Positions 7,671 to 16,543 are shown, counted from the first letter of the stretch. The stretch: DNA of 64,000 nucleotides from Chlorobium sp. (GCA_028282595.1 JANQHQ010000036.1:100541-164540), one strand, 5' to 3'. Translations and numbers: made by a program. The notes: generated by a model not told the origin, from the letters alone.

Positions 7671-9077
7671 TCATTCGATCACTTCCCAATGTCCTCCTTT
7701 TTGCGGCCCTACATATTTCAGCTTACCCGCCTTGACCAGCTTTGCACCGGCACGCTCAACAGCGCTTAAGGATTTTCCAACAGTTTCAGCTACCTCGCCC
7801 AATGTCAGATGTGGGTTGCCCTTCAGTGCATTCAATATCAATTCTGGCGTTTTCACCGGCGTTTTCACCGGCGTTTTCACCGGCGTTTTTTGCAATTCTC
7901 CTGCAAATTCGAGGTCCTGCACCGGTTTGCGGTGAATCATTGCCGTGAAAAGGCACCCCTCGTGGTCGTCGGTAAACTCTATGTCCGGCCACACCTCAAG
8001 CGCTCTTGTAATACCTGAGCCAAGCCCATGATAAGGCAGAAGACCCTTCGCCACAAAAGAGACCAGAATCGGGTTGCGGATATTGGAATTCCCTATCCGG
8101 ATTTTCTCTACAGTCAGATTGTCGGGCAAATGCCCTGGACTGATAATCTCGATGCGATTGTCGAAGATAAACAGTCGAATCGGCGCGCTGACGAGGTAAT
8201 CACGATGCACCAGGGCGTTGACCAGCAGTTCCTCGAATACCGTTTCGGGAATCTCCGGAATACCCGGCGCATTCACACCTCTCCCTGCCTGCAGCTTATG
8301 CAGATTGCGCATGATAAAGGCCAATGCATCCTCGAAGATTTTCTCCAGCGGTCCGGAAAAATCCTCGGTGTCAAGATACTCGGAAACATGTACTTCATTA
8401 CCGGGATAACGAATTGCCTTGACGACAAACTGCGGCACGATCCATTCCGGCTTTTCGGCAAACAAAAGCACCCCTGCCAGGTTGAGGTTCTGATCCTCAC
8501 CAGCAAGATTCATGTTCTGTAGCAGTTTTGTCAACTCTTCCGTGGATTCAGGATACTCCTGCTTGTAGACATCACGCAGAAAATCGCGGAAACGCAGTTT
8601 GTCCAGCTTGTCAATTCCCGCCCTGGTCGGCAGTTCATCCGCATGGAACTGGTTGGTAAGCTGGAACAGACGCCGCAGCTCTTCCTTGGAGTTCACTCTA
8701 CGCTTGTCGGCTCCCGCCTTGAGCCAGATCACCCCGTTCTTGTCGAAATAGGGCTTGTCGAGGCCTTTGGGTACGGAAAGCGCAATCACAACGCGGCCGT
8801 CGCCGAACATCACGTTTTCCGTCTCCACCGTCAGGGCGCTACGAACCAGCTGGCTCGCAGCATTACTGACAAGCTGATTGATCCGACCAACATCCTGCTG
8901 CGACAATCCGGGAACAGACCCGTCATCGGCAACACCGATCAGGATGATGCCGCCATTGGTATTGGCAAACGCCGCCATTTCCGAAGCCAACGATTCGGCA
9001 TTCCTCACATCCGCCTTGAACTGACGGCGACTGTCTTCACCACGGCTTATTTCTTTTTTCAGTGATTCCGGAGTCAT
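7671..9077 (-). CDS. AlbA_2 (Schlafen-type) / ATP-binding DNA-interacting protein
   Basis: The 468-residue protein begins with an AlbA_2 domain (SRQFKADVRN ... AAFANTNGGIILIGVADDG). The conserved C-terminal ATPase-like region common to COG2865 proteins follows, with VFEELLVNALVHRDY, a GHKL-type ATP-binding helix, and GLGSGI. The end is a winged-helix DNA-binding segment. Between the last two is a run of TPVK repeats encoded by 12-bp units. Such genes are usually accessory and often travel with restriction or defence genes. The locus looks less G+C-rich than its surroundings, which fits horizontal acquisition. Its start overlaps the end of a small upstream frame (ATGA). Confidence 0.8.
   Translation of the reverse strand: MTPESLKKEISRGEDSRRQFKADVRNAESLASEMAAFANTNGGIILIGVADDGSVPGLSQQDVGRINQLVSNAASQLVRSALTVETENVMFGDGRVVIALSVPKGLDKPYFDKNGVIWLKAGADKRRVNSKEELRRLFQLTNQFHADELPTRAGIDKLDKLRFRDFLRDVYKQEYPESTEELTKLLQNMNLAGEDQNLNLAGVLLFAEKPEWIVPQFVVKAIRYPGNEVHVSEYLDTEDFSGPLEKIFEDALAFIMRNLHKLQAGRGVNAPGIPEIPETVFEELLVNALVHRDYLVSAPIRLFIFDNRIEIISPGHLPDNLTVEKIRIGNSNIRNPILVSFVAKGLLPYHGLGSGITRALEVWPDIEFTDDHEGCLFTAMIHRKPVQDLEFAGELQKTPVKTPVKTPVKTPELILNALKGNPHLTLGEVAETVGKSLSAVERAGAKLVKAGKLKYVGPQKGGHWEVIE
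7846..7893. repeat. 12-bp in-frame tandem repeat within the AlbA_2 gene
   Basis: Three exact copies of GGCGTTTTCACC (7846-7857, 7858-7869, 7870-7881) are followed by a partial fourth. On the minus strand they encode a TPVK run linking the ATPase-like core to the winged helix. The unit preserves frame, so copy number could vary without inactivating the gene. Confidence 0.9.
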
Positions 9078-9338
9078 CGTTTCAGGGTTTCGCGGATCGT
9101 TCGAACCACCTTGACGCTGTCAAGTTCTTCCAGACGGTTTCGAACGGGATGAGAGGGGTCGTACAGCCGATCGAACTCGCGTTGGATAACGGCCATTTTT
9201 TGCTCTTCGCTCATATCCTTCTGTAAGCAGACTCAATTCTCCGAGATGGGGTGATATTTCCTTATCTGCATCTTTAATCTCTTCGGGAAAATACAGTTCG
9301 CATATCAGGCCGTCGATAGGTCGCTCGAAATACACAGC
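9074..9338 (-). pseudogene. Decayed C-terminal fragment of an Eco57I-like DNA methylase/restriction enzyme
   Basis: Two overlapping frames together resemble the extreme C-terminus of large adenine methylases of the Eco57I/type IIG kind. From about 9329 down one reads FERPIDGLICELYFPEE and on to ISPHLGEL. In the next frame, from the ATG at 9214, one reads MAVIQREFDRLYDPSHPVRN and on to LDSVKVVRTIRETLKR, then stop. The two halves are out of frame with each other near 9220-9235, and nothing of the catalytic domain is present upstream. The second part (46 codons, 9074-9214) overlaps the AlbA_2 start by 4 bases, as expected if the two were once an operon. The family assignment is from memory of conserved patterns and is moderate. 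Confidence 0.5.
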
Positions 9339-9646
9339 AGGAATCCTTTGCTGACATTGGTGTCCGGTTAAAAAAGGCGCGTTGAGGTGAAAAATTGATA
9401 GGAATGTGACAATATACGGCTGTATCGAAAACAAGAGCAAAACCAGGCAATAACATTGCGCTCATTCCGGTGGTTGTGTAATCACATTACAGCCAAAAAC
9501 GAAACCTTTCGCCCGGCCTGCGCATAGAACAAGTGTAGACCCTGAATGCGGGCCAGCATGTCGCTGTCGTCGCCGCAGTCCGGTGTGCACATGAATGTGG
9601 TGGTCCGCTGTCGACCGGAAAAAAACACTTTTCATAGGAGGGAACG

Positions 9647-9982
9647 ATGAAAAACGGCAAATTTGCGTTGGTGCTGCTCTGCCTGTTTATGGCGCTGCCT
9701 CTCGAGTCCTGTGTCGTCGCCCGGCCGGCAAGGCCCGGACCGAACTTCGTCTGGGTGTCCCCCAGAACCGTAGCCGCAGGAGTCGTCATTCCGGGGCACT
9801 GGGTTTACAGAGGCAAGCCTCACAAGAACAAGGTGTGGGTGCCCTGCCACAACAACCGCCGGGGGAACCGGGTAAGCGGTCACTGGAAAACCATACACGC
9901 CCCGAGAAAGGGAGCCGTCTGGGTTCCCGGGCACTGGTCGAGGAGAGGCCACTGGGTGGACGGCCACTGGCGGTATCGCTGA
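9647..9982 (+). CDS. Small lipoprotein with WVPGHW-type repeats
   Basis: This 111-residue product has a signal peptide and a lipobox-like cysteine (LESC, about residue 22). The rest is basic and tryptophan-rich, with repeated elements VIPGHWVYRG, RVSGHWKTI, WVPGHWSRRG and WVDGHW. These resemble the YXWGXW repeat family of exported lipoproteins. A good AGGAGGG ribosome site precedes the ATG. The function is unknown; cell-envelope association is inferred. Confidence 0.8.
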   Translation: MKNGKFALVLLCLFMALPLESCVVARPARPGPNFVWVSPRTVAAGVVIPGHWVYRGKPHKNKVWVPCHNNRRGNRVSGHWKTIHAPRKGAVWVPGHWSRRGHWVDGHWRYR

Positions 9983-9989
9983 CCTACAT

Positions 9990-10030
9990 CCCGCAGCGGA
10001 AGTCTGAAAAACAGATGCTTCCGCTGCGGG
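9990..10030 (+). terminator. Strong hairpin after the lipoprotein gene
   Basis: A perfect 13-bp stem (CCCGCAGCGGAAG at 9990-10002 and its complement at 10018-10030) encloses a 15-base loop, 8 bases after the stop. There is no clear U-run, so it could be a terminator or an mRNA 3'-end stabiliser. The remaining 278 bases to purT hold no gene that I can support. They include a short ATCACTTGTGAT inverted repeat at 10272-10283 near the purT start. Confidence 0.6.
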
Positions 10031-10308
10031 CCTCACTATCTCTCCCTGCCTGCCGCTCTTTCTCCGCTTCTGTTCCGGGCAAAGACATTCCGACTCACCT
10101 TTTCTCCACCGAAGCGCTGTCGACCGTGAACTCCTCGTCCCCCGTCATCCGGGCACTTCGAACGACCGAGGGGAAACAGCCGCATTTCAGGAACGAGTCC
10201 TTTTCCTGCCCGTTTTTCCGTTCAAAACACCATAGTAACTATCGTATAACTGCCATATCTTACATAAGCTTATCACTTGTGATCAGTCAATCTTCAGGGG
10301 ACAGCACA

Positions 10309-11490
10309 ATGACCATGCCGAAAAAAATCATGCTGCTGGGCAGCGGAGAACTGGGGAAGGAGTTCGTCATTGCCGTCAAACGGCTGGGGCAGTATGTTGT
10401 GGCGGTGGACAGCTACGACGATGCGCCGGCGCAGCAGGTGGCCGACCTGCGGGAGGTTGTCGACATGCTCGACGGCGCGGCGCTCGACGCTCTGGTGGAA
10501 AAACACCGGCCCGATATCGTGGTGCCGGAAATAGAGGCTATCCGCACGGAGCGCTTCTACGAATATGAAAAGCAGGGGGTACAGGTCGTACCGTCGGCCC
10601 GGGCGGCCAATTTCACGATGAACCGCAGGGCGATTCGGGACTTGGCGGCCAAAGAGCTGGGCCTGAAAACGGCGAGGTATCGCTACGCCTCGTCGCCGCA
10701 AGAGCTGACGGCGGCCGTGGAGGCTATCGGTCCGCCCTGTGTGGTCAAACCGCTGATGAGCTCTTCGGGGAAAGGACAATCGGTCGTCAAAAGCGCCGAC
10801 GATATCCTGCGCGCCTGGGACTGTTCGCAGAGCGGCAAACGGGGGGACGGTGCGGAGGCGATCGTGGAATCGTTCGTCCGGTTTCATACCGAGATCACGC
10901 TGCTCACGGTGACGCAACAGAACGGCCCGACGCTCTTCTGTCCGCCGATAGGTCATCGTCAGGAGCGGGGTGACTATCAGGAAAGCTGGCAGCCTTGCCG
11001 TATCGAAGAGGCGTGGCTGCAGGAAGCGCAAGAGATGGCCGGGAAGGTCACCCGCGCGCTCGGAGGCGCGGGCATCTGGGGCGTCGAGTTCTTTCTTGCC
11101 GACGAGGGACTATACTTCTCGGAGCTTTCCCCCCGTCCCCACGACACCGGCATGGTCACGCTGGCGGGTACGCAGAACCTGACGGAATTCGAGTTGCACG
11201 CCCGCGCCGTTCTCGGCCTGCCGATCCCGGAGATCGCGCTCTTGCGCGCAGGGGCGAGCGCGGTGATCCTTGCCGAAAGGAACGGAACCCGCCCCCGGTT
11301 CACCGGACTCGGGGAAGCCCTCGTAGAACCCTGCACCGACATCCGAATCTTCGGAAAACCGGGAACCCGCCCCTACCGCCGTATGGGCGTCGCCCTCGCC
11401 GCCGCCGAACCCGGAAGCGACATCGAAACCGTCAGGGAAAAAGCGATCGCCGCCGCCGCGAAGGTAACCGTCATCTGCGAGGAAAACTGA
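10309..11490 (+). CDS. purT: Formate-dependent phosphoribosylglycinamide formyltransferase
   Basis: PurT makes formyl-GAR from GAR, formate and ATP in purine synthesis. The product is a 393-residue ATP-grasp enzyme. It has an N-terminal PreATP-grasp fold (IMLLGSGELGKEFVIAVKRLG), VVPEIEAIRTE, the ATP-grasp loop PLMSSSGKGQSVV, and the metal-ligand region GVEFFLADEGLYFSELSPRPHDTG. The ATG at 10309 is preceded by CAGGGGA. The open frame continues upstream to 9595 without homology, so the earlier start is rejected. Confidence 0.96.
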   Translation: MTMPKKIMLLGSGELGKEFVIAVKRLGQYVVAVDSYDDAPAQQVADLREVVDMLDGAALDALVEKHRPDIVVPEIEAIRTERFYEYEKQGVQVVPSARAANFTMNRRAIRDLAAKELGLKTARYRYASSPQELTAAVEAIGPPCVVKPLMSSSGKGQSVVKSADDILRAWDCSQSGKRGDGAEAIVESFVRFHTEITLLTVTQQNGPTLFCPPIGHRQERGDYQESWQPCRIEEAWLQEAQEMAGKVTRALGGAGIWGVEFFLADEGLYFSELSPRPHDTGMVTLAGTQNLTEFELHARAVLGLPIPEIALLRAGASAVILAERNGTRPRFTGLGEALVEPCTDIRIFGKPGTRPYRRMGVALAAAEPGSDIETVREKAIAAAAKVTVICEEN

Positions 11491-11516
11491 GAATCACTAA
11501 AAAACAACCTCCATTC

Positions 11517-11658
11517 ACGCTCCCGGAAGAACCGTCACGAGAGGTTCCGAGAGCAAGGCGAACGGAGCACAGGAACCGGAGTGTACTGAAGTACATGAGG
11601 ATTCCGAGCACCGCCCAACGCAGCTATCGAAACTCGCAGCAGGTTGTTCCGGGAGCGT
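11517..11658. repeat. MITE-like element with 17-bp terminal inverted repeats
   Basis: The ends are ACGCTCCCGGAA (11517-11528) and its exact complement (11647-11658). Pairing extends to 16 of 17 bases. The interior has AAGGCGAACGGAG, ATGAGGATT and CAACGCAGC, which are shared with the repeat copies at 21961-22097 and 23700-23843, although the termini differ. It fills the gap between convergent purT and rlmD and could also act as a bidirectional terminator. Confidence 0.7.
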
Positions 11659-13101
11659 TCAAAACGTTCGTCTGAACCTAGCCAGCGTCTCGACATGACT
11701 GGTGTGCGGGAACATGTCGACCGGTCGCACCTCTTCGAGCCGGTAATCCGACTGGCAGATCTCCTTGCCGTCCCTTGCGAGATTCGCGGGATTGCAGCTC
11801 ACGTAGACGATCGTCTCGGGCTGGAGACGAACCATCGTTTTCAGCGCTTTGGGATGCATGCCCGCCCTCGGGGGATCGGTCACGACGACCCTTGGCGGAC
11901 CGAACTCATCGAGCGTGCCGAGGAGATTTTCAAAATCCTTCAGGTCGATCCGGTAGAAGGAAGCGTTCGAGATCCCGTTGCGCGCGGCGTTCTCCCCGGC
12001 GTCGGCGATCGAGCTTTCGACGATCTCCAGGCCGACGGCCCGTCCGCACCGCCGGGCGAGGTAGAGGGTGATGGTGCCCGTTCCGCAATAGAGGTCGTAG
12101 ACCGTGTCGTCCGGCTTCAGTCCGGCCATCGCCACGATCCCTTCGTAGAGCGCTTCGGCCTGCGAGGTGTTGGTCTGAAAGAAGGAGTTTGCCGAGATCC
12201 TGAAGTGCAGATCCCCGAGGCGCTCCTCGATAGAACCGTTGCCCACAACGGTGTACTCCCTTTCGCCGACCGCCACGGTGTTCTTCCTGGCGGTAACGTT
12301 GTTGACGACCGTCATCTTCCTGCCGGGCATGCCGGCGGCGAGCCGCTCGCCGTACTCCTTCATAAGCGCCCCGTCATGGGAGGAGGTGACGATATTGACC
12401 ATCAGTTCGTCGTGCTCCCGGCTCTGACGGAGCACCAGATTCCTGAGAAATCCGCTGTGCTCCCTCGCGGCGTAGGGAGAAAGGCCCTTTTCGAGCGCGA
12501 ACTCGCGCGTCACGTCGAGCGCACGGTTCATCGCTTCGGTTGCGATATAACAGGTATCGATTTCCAGAACCTTTTCGAAGTTTCCCGGAGCGTGGAACCC
12601 GAGAGCGAAATCCTTCGGCTTCTCGAGCTTTTCCAGGGACAACTCCTCGGGCATCAGGTAGCGTTTGCTCGAACAGGAAAGCTCCACCTTGTTGCGATAG
12701 TGCCAGGGGCTCGGCGCCGGTAGCACCGGCTGCACCTCGATACCGCGGAAACCGCCGATGTGCTCGAGCGCATCGAGCACTTTTTTACGTTTGTAGCGGA
12801 GCTGTGCGTCGTAGGTGACGTGCATCCACTTGCACCCGCCGCATACCCCGAAGACCGGGCATCTCGGCTCGACCCTGTCGGGGGAGGGCGCGAGAATTTC
12901 GAGCGCAACCGCCTCGATATAGCCTGACCGGACCTTGGTTACCTTCGCCGACACCCGGTCCCCGACGGCAAGCGTGCCCCGCACAAGCACGCCCGCGCCG
13001 TCGGGGAGTCGCCCGAAGCACCGGTCTTTCTCGGCGATATCCGAAATATCGAGATCTATGCGTTCCCCTTTCCTGTACCGGTCCCTGAGGTTGTTTTCCA
13101 T
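11659..13101 (-). CDS. rlmD: 23S rRNA (uracil-5-)-methyltransferase, RlmD/RumA family
   Basis: This SAM-dependent enzyme forms 5-methyluridine in 23S rRNA. The 480-residue product has an N-terminal TRAM domain, the iron-sulfur cysteine cluster RCPVFGVCGGCKW, the SAM site YDLYCGTGTITLYLA, the VVTDPPRAGMHP motif and the catalytic cysteine in IVYVSCNPANLARD. The exact target uridine (RlmD versus RlmC/RlmCD type) cannot be decided from sequence alone. It is the last gene of a minus-strand run leading away from the origin. Confidence 0.85.
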   Translation of the reverse strand: MENNLRDRYRKGERIDLDISDIAEKDRCFGRLPDGAGVLVRGTLAVGDRVSAKVTKVRSGYIEAVALEILAPSPDRVEPRCPVFGVCGGCKWMHVTYDAQLRYKRKKVLDALEHIGGFRGIEVQPVLPAPSPWHYRNKVELSCSSKRYLMPEELSLEKLEKPKDFALGFHAPGNFEKVLEIDTCYIATEAMNRALDVTREFALEKGLSPYAAREHSGFLRNLVLRQSREHDELMVNIVTSSHDGALMKEYGERLAAGMPGRKMTVVNNVTARKNTVAVGEREYTVVGNGSIEERLGDLHFRISANSFFQTNTSQAEALYEGIVAMAGLKPDDTVYDLYCGTGTITLYLARRCGRAVGLEIVESSIADAGENAARNGISNASFYRIDLKDFENLLGTLDEFGPPRVVVTDPPRAGMHPKALKTMVRLQPETIVYVSCNPANLARDGKEICQSDYRLEEVRPVDMFPHTSHVETLARFRRTF

Positions 13102-13158
13102 GATGGTCGAATCGTACTGTTGCGCCGCTGCAATCCCGCACCGCTCCTTCGACAGCCG

Positions 13159-14070
13159 TCAGTCGCGCATGAGCAGGGCCGCACCGAATACCCCCGCGCT
13201 GTCGCCGAGTGCCGGCTTTGCAATCGGAATGTCGAGAGAGCGGTTGAACAGATGTTTTTCGAGCTCGGCCCGGGCCTGCCGCGAGTAGAGCGCCGGAACG
13301 TTGCCGACGCCCCCGCCGATGATGACGATGTCCGGATCGACGATATTGAGCACCTGCGCCGCAGCCTTGCCGAAAAAGGCGAGCAGGCGGTCGACGGTTT
13401 CGGCGGCGGCCGGATCGACGCCGGTTCTTTGCGCTATCTCCTGCAGCGGTTTCCCCGGCCCTCCGGAACGCCGGGCGTACCAGCGCTCCAGTGCGGGACC
13501 CGAAAGCACGGTCTCGACACACCCTTTCCGGCCGCAATAGCAGGGCTCTCCGTCCGGCACCAGTTCGTTGTGCCCCCACTCCCCGGCGATCCCGTGCGCA
13601 CCGTGCAGCGCCTTTCCGCCGCAGACGATCCCGCCCCCCACTCCGGTGCCGAGAATGACGCCGAAGGCGACGGCGTTTTGCCCACCCATGACCTCCCTGC
13701 CCGCCCCCAGCACCGATTCGGCCAGCGCGAAGCAATTGGCGTCGTTGTCGATCGACACACTCGCCTGCAACACCTCCTCGAGATCGCGCCGGAGCGGTCG
13801 ACCGTTCAGGCAGACCGTGTTGGAATTTTTCAACAGACCGCTTTTCCTCTCCAGCCTTCCCGGAGTACCGATACCGATACAAGAGGGCGGGCTGCAACCG
13901 AGCTCGCGGGCCATTGAACCCACAAGCCCGGCCACACCGTCAAGAACCCCGGCGTACCCTCCGGCCGTTTTCGTCGCCACCCTCCTGCGGAGCACGGTGC
14001 GCATCCGTTCGTCCATCACCACGCCTTCCGTTTTCGTCCCTCCGAGATCGATTCCCCAGTAACGTTTCAT
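13159..14070 (-). CDS. ROK-family sugar kinase (glucokinase/fructokinase-like)
   Basis: This 303-residue cytosolic kinase has the N-terminal phosphate loop GIDLGGTKTEGV and the ROK signature GTGVGGGIVCGG. The catalytic region is GIAGEWGHNELVPDG, and CYCGRKGCVETVLSG is a zinc-binding CxCGxxGCxE motif. The GHNEL and zinc pattern is typical of ROK hexokinases such as glucokinase, fructokinase or N-acetylglucosamine kinase. Substrate preference is not readable from sequence. It lies 57 bases upstream of rlmD. Confidence 0.88.
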   Translation of the reverse strand: MKRYWGIDLGGTKTEGVVMDERMRTVLRRRVATKTAGGYAGVLDGVAGLVGSMARELGCSPPSCIGIGTPGRLERKSGLLKNSNTVCLNGRPLRRDLEEVLQASVSIDNDANCFALAESVLGAGREVMGGQNAVAFGVILGTGVGGGIVCGGKALHGAHGIAGEWGHNELVPDGEPCYCGRKGCVETVLSGPALERWYARRSGGPGKPLQEIAQRTGVDPAAAETVDRLLAFFGKAAAQVLNIVDPDIVIIGGGVGNVPALYSRQARAELEKHLFNRSLDIPIAKPALGDSAGVFGAALLMRD

Positions 14071-14090
14071 AGTCCCGCATGCAAGCAGTA

Positions 14091-14176
14091 AGGCACCTCT
14101 ATTGATTTGTTACGCGGCCCGAATGCTTCGTTGTCCCGACGTGTCGGGACTCCGGTTTTGAAGTTTACCCCGATTG
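14091..14176. repeat. Truncated copy of the MITE-like repeat
   Basis: It begins AAGGCACCTCTA and continues with GTTGTCCCGACGTGTCGGGACTCCGGTTTTGAAGTTTA (split here for reading: GTTGTCCCGACG, TGTCGGGACTCC, GGTTTTGAAGTTTA). It aligns in the same orientation with 23700-23843. It stops at the 3' end of the PAP2-like gene, so the second terminal repeat is missing. Confidence 0.65.
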
Positions 14177-14761
14177 TCACACCTCACTCGGGCGCGCGTG
14201 GATACGGTTCTTCAGAAGCCAGGCGAACACCGTGTACACGCCGAAAGCACACGAAACGCCGATGGCGGCTCCCGCCGCTACATCCCCCGGATAACAGACA
14301 CCGACATACACCATGGCATACGCCGTGAGACATGCCGAGGCGGCCACGATACCCGTAAAAACCTTTTCGACCGCGGGCCCCCTGCCGAAAAAAATCCACG
14401 CGATCGCGCCGAAGGCGGCCGCGTTCGAGGCGAGAACGTGCGCAGGAAACGGGAGTCGGGTCCGGTCGACGAGCAAACGGCGCTCCCAGGGCGCGGCGCC
14501 GGACCCCGTCCTTTCGAACAGCGGATCGTAAATTCCCGAAATCAGCCCGCCGGCGATGGCTGCCGCCAGGAGAGCGAGCAGCAGGATCACTGCGCCGTCC
14601 CGTCCCCTGCGGACAACGATGAAGAGCGCCGCCGAACAGACGGTGATTGCAGGCAGCGCCAAGGACGACGCGAAAATCATGAAACCGTCAGCAACCGGAT
14701 GGCTCCAGGCGATGTTCAGGAGCCAAAACAGCCGGGTATCGGCCTGCTGCAGGAGTTCCAT
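14177..14761 (-). CDS. PAP2-superfamily membrane protein with degenerate active site
   Basis: This 194-residue protein has about five hydrophobic segments in the arrangement of membrane type-2 phosphatidic acid phosphatases. The three catalytic motifs are altered. The K-x6-RP motif is not recognisable, PSGH is reduced to FPAHVLAS, and the third motif reads YVGVCYPGDVAAG with Cys where the nucleophilic His is expected and without the preceding SR pair. Canonical members hydrolyse lipid phosphates such as undecaprenyl pyrophosphate. This copy may be inactive or specialised. It follows yidC by only 9 bases. Confidence 0.75.
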   Translation of the reverse strand: MELLQQADTRLFWLLNIAWSHPVADGFMIFASSLALPAITVCSAALFIVVRRGRDGAVILLLALLAAAIAGGLISGIYDPLFERTGSGAAPWERRLLVDRTRLPFPAHVLASNAAAFGAIAWIFFGRGPAVEKVFTGIVAASACLTAYAMVYVGVCYPGDVAAGAAIGVSCAFGVYTVFAWLLKNRIHARPSEV

Positions 14762-14770
14762 GAAGAAACA

Positions 14771-16543
14771 CTACCGTTTTTTCGTCCCCTTCTTCTTTTT
14801 CGACGCCTTGGACGGCGATGACTTGGGCATCGAAATATCCGGCATGTCCTCGGACGAAGTCGTCTTGTTGATATAGAAGGTCTGCGCGATGCTGAAAATA
14901 TTGAACATCAGGTAGTACAGCCCGAGCCCCGCCGGAAGATTGTTGAAAAAGAGCAGCATCATGACCGGGAAGATGTACATCATCGCCTTCATCTGGTCAT
15001 TGGTCTGCGCTGTCGGGGTGATCTTCTGCTGAAGATAGACCGCGCCGCCCATCAGAATCGGAAAGAGAGCGATGTGATCACCGTAGAGCGGGATGCTGAA
15101 ACCCAGGTCGAGAATCGAATCCGGAAGGGAAAGGTCCTTCGCCCAGAGAAATCCCTCCTGCCTGAGCTGGATGGAAGAACGGAAGACGTAGAACATCGCG
15201 AACAGAAGGGGCATCTGCAGCAGAACCGGCAGACAGCCTCCCAGCGGATTGACCCCGGCCTCCTTGTAGATTCTGCCGAGCTCGCTCTGCAGTTTCGCGG
15301 GATTGTCCTTGTACTTCTCCTGCAGCTCCTTCATGAGCGGCTGCAGAGCCGACATCTTCTTCATCGACTTGGTCGAGGCCATGGTCAGCGGATAGGTGAC
15401 CAGCTTGATGAGCAGTGCGAAAATGATGATGATCAGACCGTAATTGTCGATGAAGGTATTGAGCAGGTTGAAGATCGGCAGAATGACGTATTCGGCGAAG
15501 GGACGGGTCAGCCAGTCCCAGCCAAAATCCATGATCTTTTCAAGATTGACGCCGAGATCGTGCAGCACGTTGTAGTCGATCGGTCCGACGTAGAGGGAAA
15601 ATGATTCACGGTGGGTTTTCTCCCCGGAAGGGAGCTCGAATTTCAGCGCGGCGGTATAGTCCTCGAAGGTCTTTTCCGCATTGCTTTCTCCGGAGAGGTA
15701 GACCCCGCCTGTCGATGAGGAAGGAATCATGGAGGCCACGAAATATTTCGTCCTCACGGCGACCCACCCCGCGACGCCCGACTGCTCCTCGCGATAGGTT
15801 TTCGCGGGATCGGCTGCGTCGAGCTTCATCATACCGCCGCCCATGTAGGCCGCGGCCCAGGAATTCTGGACTTCTTCCTGATCGTTCTTTTCGGAATGCA
15901 CGAGGCCACCCTCCCATTCAACCTGGAATTCGTTGCCCGCGATGGCATCGCCGAGCCCGTCCATCAGCACGTCGCAACCGATGGCGTAACTGTCTCCGGT
16001 GAAGGTGTAGGTGATGCCGATCTTCCTGCCGGATGCGGTCTGGAGGGTGTAGGCGATGCTGAAGGTCTGATCGCCGCTGATCGTGACTTCCCGGTTTTTG
16101 ACCGGTGTGGTGAAGTAGAGATCCCGCGTATCGATCCGCTTGCCGTCGGAAGTCAGGAAGAAGAGAGAGAGAGCGCCGCTGTCGACGTTTTTGATCAGAT
16201 CGAACTCCTCGCGCTCGGAATCGAGGTGCTCCTTGAGCACCATCGACTTCAGGGTCGCTCCGCGAGAGGAGAACACTGCCGTAAAGAGATCGTTCTCTAT
16301 CGTGAAAAGCTGCTCGCGTCCTTCGGCGCTCGCCGAAAACTCCCCGTATCGGCCGTTTCCGTCGGCCGTATCCCGAACGGCCGGTACAGCGGGGCCGGAA
16401 GAGGCCGGCGTCCGCTCTTCACCGGTGACGGCAACGCCTGGCGAACCGTCCTGAACCGGCTGTGGCTCCGGAGCCATGAACCGCATCCATACGATCATGA
16501 TCAAACCTATCAGGACAAGCCCTATGACAGAATTTCTATCCAT
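14771..16543 (-). CDS. yidC: Membrane protein insertase YidC
   Basis: YidC inserts and folds inner-membrane proteins, alone or with SecYEG. The 590-residue Gram-negative-type protein has a start helix, a large periplasmic beta domain (about residues 60-350) and the conserved five-helix core. Recognisable are YPLTMASTKSMKKMSALQPLMKELQ (cytoplasmic coiled region), NPLGGCLPVLLQMPLLFAMF and the LPAGLGLYYL segment. The tail is highly basic, ending KKKKGTKKR, and may contact ribosomes. It overlaps the yidD end by 8 bases within the rpmH-rnpA-yidD-yidC cluster. Confidence 0.97.
   Translation of the reverse strand: MDRNSVIGLVLIGLIMIVWMRFMAPEPQPVQDGSPGVAVTGEERTPASSGPAVPAVRDTADGNGRYGEFSASAEGREQLFTIENDLFTAVFSSRGATLKSMVLKEHLDSEREEFDLIKNVDSGALSLFFLTSDGKRIDTRDLYFTTPVKNREVTISGDQTFSIAYTLQTASGRKIGITYTFTGDSYAIGCDVLMDGLGDAIAGNEFQVEWEGGLVHSEKNDQEEVQNSWAAAYMGGGMMKLDAADPAKTYREEQSGVAGWVAVRTKYFVASMIPSSSTGGVYLSGESNAEKTFEDYTAALKFELPSGEKTHRESFSLYVGPIDYNVLHDLGVNLEKIMDFGWDWLTRPFAEYVILPIFNLLNTFIDNYGLIIIIFALLIKLVTYPLTMASTKSMKKMSALQPLMKELQEKYKDNPAKLQSELGRIYKEAGVNPLGGCLPVLLQMPLLFAMFYVFRSSIQLRQEGFLWAKDLSLPDSILDLGFSIPLYGDHIALFPILMGGAVYLQQKITPTAQTNDQMKAMMYIFPVMMLLFFNNLPAGLGLYYLMFNIFSIAQTFYINKTTSSEDMPDISMPKSSPSKASKKKKGTKKR

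Noticed and set aside
9487..9600. Minus-strand frame reading MCTPDCGDDSDMLARIQG and onward (38 codons)
   Set aside because: Too short, no homologue recalled and no start context; possibly a gene remnant but unsupported.
10272..10283. ATCACTTGTGAT near the purT start as a Crp-like operator
   Set aside because: A 5-bp half-site palindrome is too short to claim a regulator, and no second copy was found.
9595..10308. Long in-frame extension upstream of purT
   Set aside because: It runs antisense-free through the lipoprotein gene in another frame and has no similarity to PurT; the ATG at 10309 has a proper ribosome site.
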